From JBGTCY01 sp041748615 (GTDB taxonomy: Bacteria; Bacteroidota; Bacteroidia; Chitinophagales; CAIOSU01), in contig JBGTCY010000168.1 of NCBI GenBank assembly GCA_041748615.1, forward strand, positions 1-10,386: a stretch of 10,386 nucleotides of DNA, written 5' to 3'. Shown piece after piece: positions 7,194 through 10,386 of the stretch. Both the position numbers and the translations under genes were made by a program. Every line of letters begins with the position of its first letter. The stretch's first letter is position 1. The notes under the pieces are model-generated. The model was not told where the DNA came from and searched no databases. It saw only the letters and a list, made by a program, of their open reading frames with translations.

Positions 7194-7198
7194 CTCCT
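7194..7198 (-). promoter_or_regulatory. Shine-Dalgarno site AGGAG deciding the start at 7186
   Basis: The minus strand reads AGGAG, then seven bases, then ATG (7186-7184). The same AGGAG is too close to the ATG at 7192 and lies downstream of the first base of the TTG at 7201, so it supports the third candidate start. The other complete genes in this window have no comparable site. Confidence 0.6.
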
Positions 7199-7422
7199 CA
7201 ATTTTAGTCATCAAATCAAGACGGTAATACGTAAATTATTTTTTTAAGTTTTAAAAAATGTTTAATCACATCCATAATTCATTGTGAGCGCTTGCTCCGT
7301 TCGTATCTGCCTTGCTTTGATTAGTAGCGTTCCGCGATTGTGGTATCTTACCGAGGAAGGAATTTTTACTTTTTTGAATAAACAGGTCAGGTATATATAG
7401 AAAATAAACTATTATTAATTCG

Positions 7423-7456
7423 TTGCTGATTTCAAAGTTTCCCTGTACTAAGTTTG
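7423..7456 (+). promoter_or_regulatory. Candidate Bacteroidota promoter for the CLC gene
   Basis: TTG at 7423-7425 is followed 23 bases later by TAAGTTTG (7449-7456), an exact match to the -7 consensus TAnnTTTG. The spacer is at the long end of the range reported for Bacteroidota promoters (about 17-23). Transcription would begin near 7460, leaving an untranslated leader of about 65 bases. The match is seen; promoter activity is inferred. Confidence 0.5.
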
Positions 7457-7525
7457 AAATCCATTTGAAACGAAGCGATTTAGTCAACATCGCCAATTTT
7501 AAAAAGTCCGTGCGGGAAAAGTTGA

Positions 7526-9295
7526 ATGACCAAAAACAATAAATACTATCTGACAGCCCTCAAATGGTTTCGGGAAAAAATCAATCCGTACCAGTCGGTC
7601 GTGGTGATTAGCGTGATGATTGGGTTGTTGTCGGGTTTTGCCGCGATTGTTTTGAAATCATTGGTTCATTACATCGAAGCCTACGGGGTGGGTTTCATTC
7701 CGGCTTATCAACTTTTTTTAACTCCCGTAACCGGCATCCTCATCGTGGTATTTTTGCACCAGTACGTTTTGAAAAGGGCGGCAGGGTTTCATGGGGTGGG
7801 TGACATCATCTATTCCATCCTCCGCAAATCCGCCATCATTGATTTTATTTTAACCTATTCGAAACTCATCACTTCCGCCATCACGATTGGTTTTGGCGGC
7901 AGCGCGGGATTAGAGTCTCCGATTGTGGTAACAGGCTCGGCAATCGGTTCAAACATCGGCAGGTTATTCCGGTATGATGTGAATTATAAAACGCTCTTCA
8001 TCGGCTGTGGAAGCGCGGCAGGCATAGCCGCTATTTTTAATGCGCCTATTGCTGGAGTAGTATTTTCGATGGAAGTGCTGATGCCCCGCTTTACCGCCAC
8101 TTATTTTATCCCGGTGTTGCTGGCTTCCGCTTCAGGCGCATTACTGGCGGGGATTTTTTCTCCGGAAAGTATTTTTTCAATTGATGACATCCTGCTGGAT
8201 TATTCTTTGAATCAGGTTCCTTTCATTATATTGTTAGGGATAGCCGGTGGTTTTATCTCGCTCTACTTTACCAAAATATCATGGGCAATTAAAACGCTTT
8301 TTTCCAAAATCAAAAGCGTTTACGCCCGCGCCCTGATTGGCGGCATCCTGCTTGGCGCGATGGTCTTTTTGTTTCCACGATTATATGGCGAAGGTTACAT
8401 TGGTATCCGCCAGCTTTTTATCAATGAAGGCGCAGTGTTGCTTCCACCTTTTCTTACAAACCTCGGAATAGACCCGTCCTGGGTATTGCCTTTCGTGTTC
8501 TCTGCATTAATGCTGCTGAAACCGATTGCTGCCAACATCACCATTCATTCCGGTGGCGATGGAGGAAACTTCGCTCCATCATTTATTACCGGAGGTTATC
8601 TTGGTTATCTGTTTTATCTGTTAAGCGAAATGCTGTTCCCTCAACTTGATCTTTCCGCTCCGGTTTTCATTCTATTGGGCATGTCATCCGTCTTGTCCGG
8701 TGTAATGCACGCACCTTTGACCGGAATTTTTTTGGTGGCTGAAATCACGGGTGGATATGGTTTGCTGATTCCACTGATGCTGGTATCGGCAATTTCTTTT
8801 TTCACCAAATTCAGAATTGAAAAACAACCGATTCACTTTCACAAAGGCGAATCCAACTATTCACAACAGAAACATGAACTGGCATCACTCGATAGTATTG
8901 AATTGCTCAGACTTGCAGACCATGATTATCATGTTTTTCATCCGGAAGACACCCTGAAAGAAATGACGGCTGTCATTTCCGCCAGCAAACGCAATTTTTT
9001 CCCGGTGGTTGACCAGGAGGAAAACCTGCTCGGTGTCATTACGCTGGATGATTTCAGGCGGGTGATGTTTGATACCCAGCAATATGATATTTTAAAAGCG
9101 AAAGACCTGATGCACATGCCCACGGTGTATCTCGAATGGAATGAGCGGGTATTGTCGGCTCTTGAAAAATTTGACAACAGCAATTATTGGAATCTGCCTG
9201 TTTTGCGCCATGGAAAATTCGCGGGCTTTATATCAAAATCCACCATCTTGGAAAGACTGAGAAAAGAAATGGATAAAGGAGGTGATATTTTTTAG
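7526..9295 (+). CDS. CLC-family chloride channel/transporter with paired CBS domains
   Basis: This 589-residue inner-membrane protein has a CLC membrane domain (about 20-425) and two cytoplasmic CBS domains (about 465-515 and 527-580), which in CLC proteins often sense nucleotides or ionic state. Signatures are FHGVGD (88-93, the GSGIPE position), GSAGLESP (125-132, the GREGP position) with E130 as the external gating glutamate, FNAPIAG (171-177), GGNFAP (346-351, the GxFxP motif) and Y411 at the anion-coordinating tyrosine position. The internal proton glutamate (E203 in the E. coli exchanger) aligns with V184, just after the conserved E183; CLC proteins with valine here include the animal chloride channels. 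Channel-like behaviour is therefore possible but unproven. The ATG start has no Shine-Dalgarno sequence. The gene stands alone: the next same-strand gene is 124 bp on with its own candidate promoter. Confidence 0.95.
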   Translation: MTKNNKYYLTALKWFREKINPYQSVVVISVMIGLLSGFAAIVLKSLVHYIEAYGVGFIPAYQLFLTPVTGILIVVFLHQYVLKRAAGFHGVGDIIYSILRKSAIIDFILTYSKLITSAITIGFGGSAGLESPIVVTGSAIGSNIGRLFRYDVNYKTLFIGCGSAAGIAAIFNAPIAGVVFSMEVLMPRFTATYFIPVLLASASGALLAGIFSPESIFSIDDILLDYSLNQVPFIILLGIAGGFISLYFTKISWAIKTLFSKIKSVYARALIGGILLGAMVFLFPRLYGEGYIGIRQLFINEGAVLLPPFLTNLGIDPSWVLPFVFSALMLLKPIAANITIHSGGDGGNFAPSFITGGYLGYLFYLLSEMLFPQLDLSAPVFILLGMSSVLSGVMHAPLTGIFLVAEITGGYGLLIPLMLVSAISFFTKFRIEKQPIHFHKGESNYSQQKHELASLDSIELLRLADHDYHVFHPEDTLKEMTAVISASKRNFFPVVDQEENLLGVITLDDFRRVMFDTQQYDILKAKDLMHMPTVYLEWNERVLSALEKFDNSNYWNLPVLRHGKFAGFISKSTILERLRKEMDKGGDIF

Positions 9296-9349
9296 CAATC
9301 AGAATTCTAAGTAAAATGTTTAAAAAGTACAGTTTGTTTTATGAAAGGC

Positions 9350-9380
9350 TTTGTTGAACAATGGTTTTTACCTAATATTG
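9350..9380 (+). promoter_or_regulatory. Candidate promoter for the hydrolase gene
   Basis: TTTG at 9350-9353 (a -33 type element) is followed 19 bases later by TAATATTG (9373-9380), one mismatch from TAnnTTTG. It lies about 40 bases upstream of the ATG at 9420 and downstream of the CLC stop, which suggests the hydrolase can be transcribed independently. No terminator hairpin is visible between the CLC stop and this site. Confidence 0.4.
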
Positions 9381-9419
9381 GCTTAATCTTTTTTTAAAAC
9401 AATCATAAAAGTCTGCATC

Positions 9420-10386
9420 ATGAAGAAGTTTACTTGGGTTCTCGCTCTCTGTTTTTCGCTATTTGCCAAAAACATCTACAGCCAAATTCCCGGAGGTATC
9501 CTCGTTCCCGGTGATATTAATCTCAATGGTATGTTGGATGCGTTGGATGAATTTTCTACAACCTACACCGTACCAATAGAAATGCCGGATGGAATTAAAC
9601 TGATGACTGATATTACCATACCGATTACACAGGACTGTATGACTGTAGTTATTCCAAGTAATATTCCCATCATTGGCGGAGAAGTTATTGAATTGATACC
9701 AAGAGGATTGCAGCTTTTTATTTATGATTCCATCAATGGACAGCCAAACCCGAATCCTTATTCCCTCCCGATTGTATTTACCAGGACACCTTATAATAAA
9801 CAAGGTGATGTTGCCGGAAAAATCGTTTCAATTTTCGGATATGCTTACGCGTTGCAGGATATGAGAGGCCGCTATAGTTCCGAGGGCGTTTATTTCCCGA
9901 TGATGAGCGACAGTTGGAATAAAAATCCCTATCATAACCATTTCAAACATATTTTGGATCACACTGACATGCAAGACCCTAAGAATGGCAACAAACATGA
10001 AGATGGTTATCACAGCGTAGAGTATCTGGCAAATACTTTATTGCGCACTTACGATATTGATAATGACGGAGTGTTAGATACCTTCCTGCTCAATAATGGA
10101 AGTATCGGGATGTTTGGAGCATCAGCTTTAGGTAATACTCAATACCAGGCTGCTGCTGCACATAAAATTAATCCGAACGGGCGTGGATTAAAATCTTTAC
10201 TGCCGATTGTTGCTACCAATGAACACTTTAAATATACCGGTTATCAAAATGGAGTTTTCCGCGAAAGAATCGTTACGGGTTGGCTGAAAGGTCAGATTTT
10301 TTCGGGTGTGGATGATGACCTGATTCCGATTGATAATGACCCGCAAAACAACATCCATACTTCCGCTGACTATGATTTACCCAAAA
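9420..10386 (+). CDS. Secreted CocE/NonD-type (S15-like) hydrolase, 3' end beyond window
   Basis: The first 322 codons are present and the frame is open to the right edge. Residues 1-21 are a signal peptide (MKKF, hydrophobic core, IYS before Q22). The mature part matches the alpha/beta-hydrolase family of cocaine esterase and X-Pro dipeptidyl-peptidase S15: LMTDITIP (61-68), VFTRTPYNK (119-127), QDMRGRYSSEG (146-156, the DxRGxxxSEG signature), DGYHSVEYLA (195-204), then SIGMFGASALG with the presumed nucleophile S235 in GASALG. Family members cleave ester or N-terminal dipeptide-proline bonds; the Asp and His of the triad should lie beyond the window. DIDNDGVLD (212-220) before the nucleophile looks like a DxDxDG calcium-binding loop. 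Export is certain enough; a C-terminal T9SS domain is likely but unseen. No Shine-Dalgarno sequence is present. Confidence 0.9.
   Translation, partial: MKKFTWVLALCFSLFAKNIYSQIPGGILVPGDINLNGMLDALDEFSTTYTVPIEMPDGIKLMTDITIPITQDCMTVVIPSNIPIIGGEVIELIPRGLQLFIYDSINGQPNPNPYSLPIVFTRTPYNKQGDVAGKIVSIFGYAYALQDMRGRYSSEGVYFPMMSDSWNKNPYHNHFKHILDHTDMQDPKNGNKHEDGYHSVEYLANTLLRTYDIDNDGVLDTFLLNNGSIGMFGASALGNTQYQAAAAHKINPNGRGLKSLLPIVATNEHFKYTGYQNGVFRERIVTGWLKGQIFSGVDDDLIPIDNDPQNNIHTSADYDLPK

Larger units (their letters stand above)
7187..7525. other. 339-bp intergenic region between divergent genes
   Basis: This region separates the divergent secreted-protein and CLC genes. It holds the AGGAG ribosome binding site of the minus gene at its left end, an A/T-only inverted repeat (7240-7247 with 7251-7258), a more G+C-rich island at about 7290-7360, and a good candidate promoter for the CLC gene at 7423-7456. 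A 76-codon minus-strand frame (7266-7496) covers much of it. It has no recognisable family, and the CLC promoter candidate lies inside it, so I do not call it a gene. No exact TAnnTTTG faces the minus gene; the nearest is TTGATTTG (7219-7212), with one mismatch. Confidence 0.6.

Noticed and set aside
7240..7258. Inverted repeat TTTTTTAA / TTAAAAAA
   Set aside because: It is made only of A and T in an A+T-rich stretch; it is weak as a hairpin and expected by chance.
7266..7496. A 76-codon minus-strand frame between the divergent genes
   Set aside because: It has no recognisable domain, it contains the best CLC promoter candidate, and its product looks like translated intergenic DNA. It is mentioned under the intergenic entry only.
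9459..10013. Minus-strand frames of 114 and 61 codons at the right edge
   Set aside because: They are antisense to the clear hydrolase reading frame starting at 9420, which has a signal peptide and family motifs.
1..10386. CRISPR array, rRNA, integrase or attachment site next to the tRNA
   Set aside because: No regularly spaced repeats, no rRNA-like sequence, no integrase gene and no second copy of the tRNA 3' end were found in the window.

Overview
The window looks like a chromosomal stretch of a member of the Bacteroidota. Two complete proteins carry a signal peptide plus a C-terminal domain of the type IX secretion (T9SS) type. Start sites mostly lack Shine-Dalgarno sequences. Several upstream regions contain the Bacteroidota sigma factor -7 motif TAnnTTTG, and the tRNA gene does not encode its CCA end. 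The genus cannot be told from the sequence alone.

Layout, left to right. A tRNA-Lys(UUU) gene on the minus strand has a hairpin terminator beyond it. Next comes a minus-strand nitroreductase-family flavoprotein. It is divergent from a plus-strand pair, a short-chain dehydrogenase and a B12-binding-domain radical SAM enzyme, separated by 46 bp and probably co-transcribed. A 365-bp gap follows; it holds a three-part palindromic repeat of REP type, an 11-base direct repeat either side of it, and a possible 41-codon ORF. Then two secreted T9SS-type proteins converge: an A+T-richer plus-strand beta-propeller-like protein and a minus-strand propeller plus fibronectin-like protein. After a 339-bp gap come a plus-strand CLC chloride channel/transporter with paired CBS domains and the 5' part (322 codons) of a secreted CocE/NonD-type (X-Pro dipeptidyl-peptidase S15-like) hydrolase that runs off the right edge.

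The genes do not form one obvious pathway. The only convincing operon is the dehydrogenase and radical SAM pair, whose joint substrate is unknown. The three secreted proteins probably share the Sec and T9SS export route. The CLC protein stands alone behind its own candidate promoter. I see no CRISPR array, phage genes, intact transposase or toxin-antitoxin pair. The most interesting items are the REP-like intergenic block, the CLC sequence whose internal proton glutamate is replaced by valine, the uncharacterised radical SAM/dehydrogenase pair, and the S15-like hydrolase with a calcium-loop-like motif just before its presumed nucleophile.
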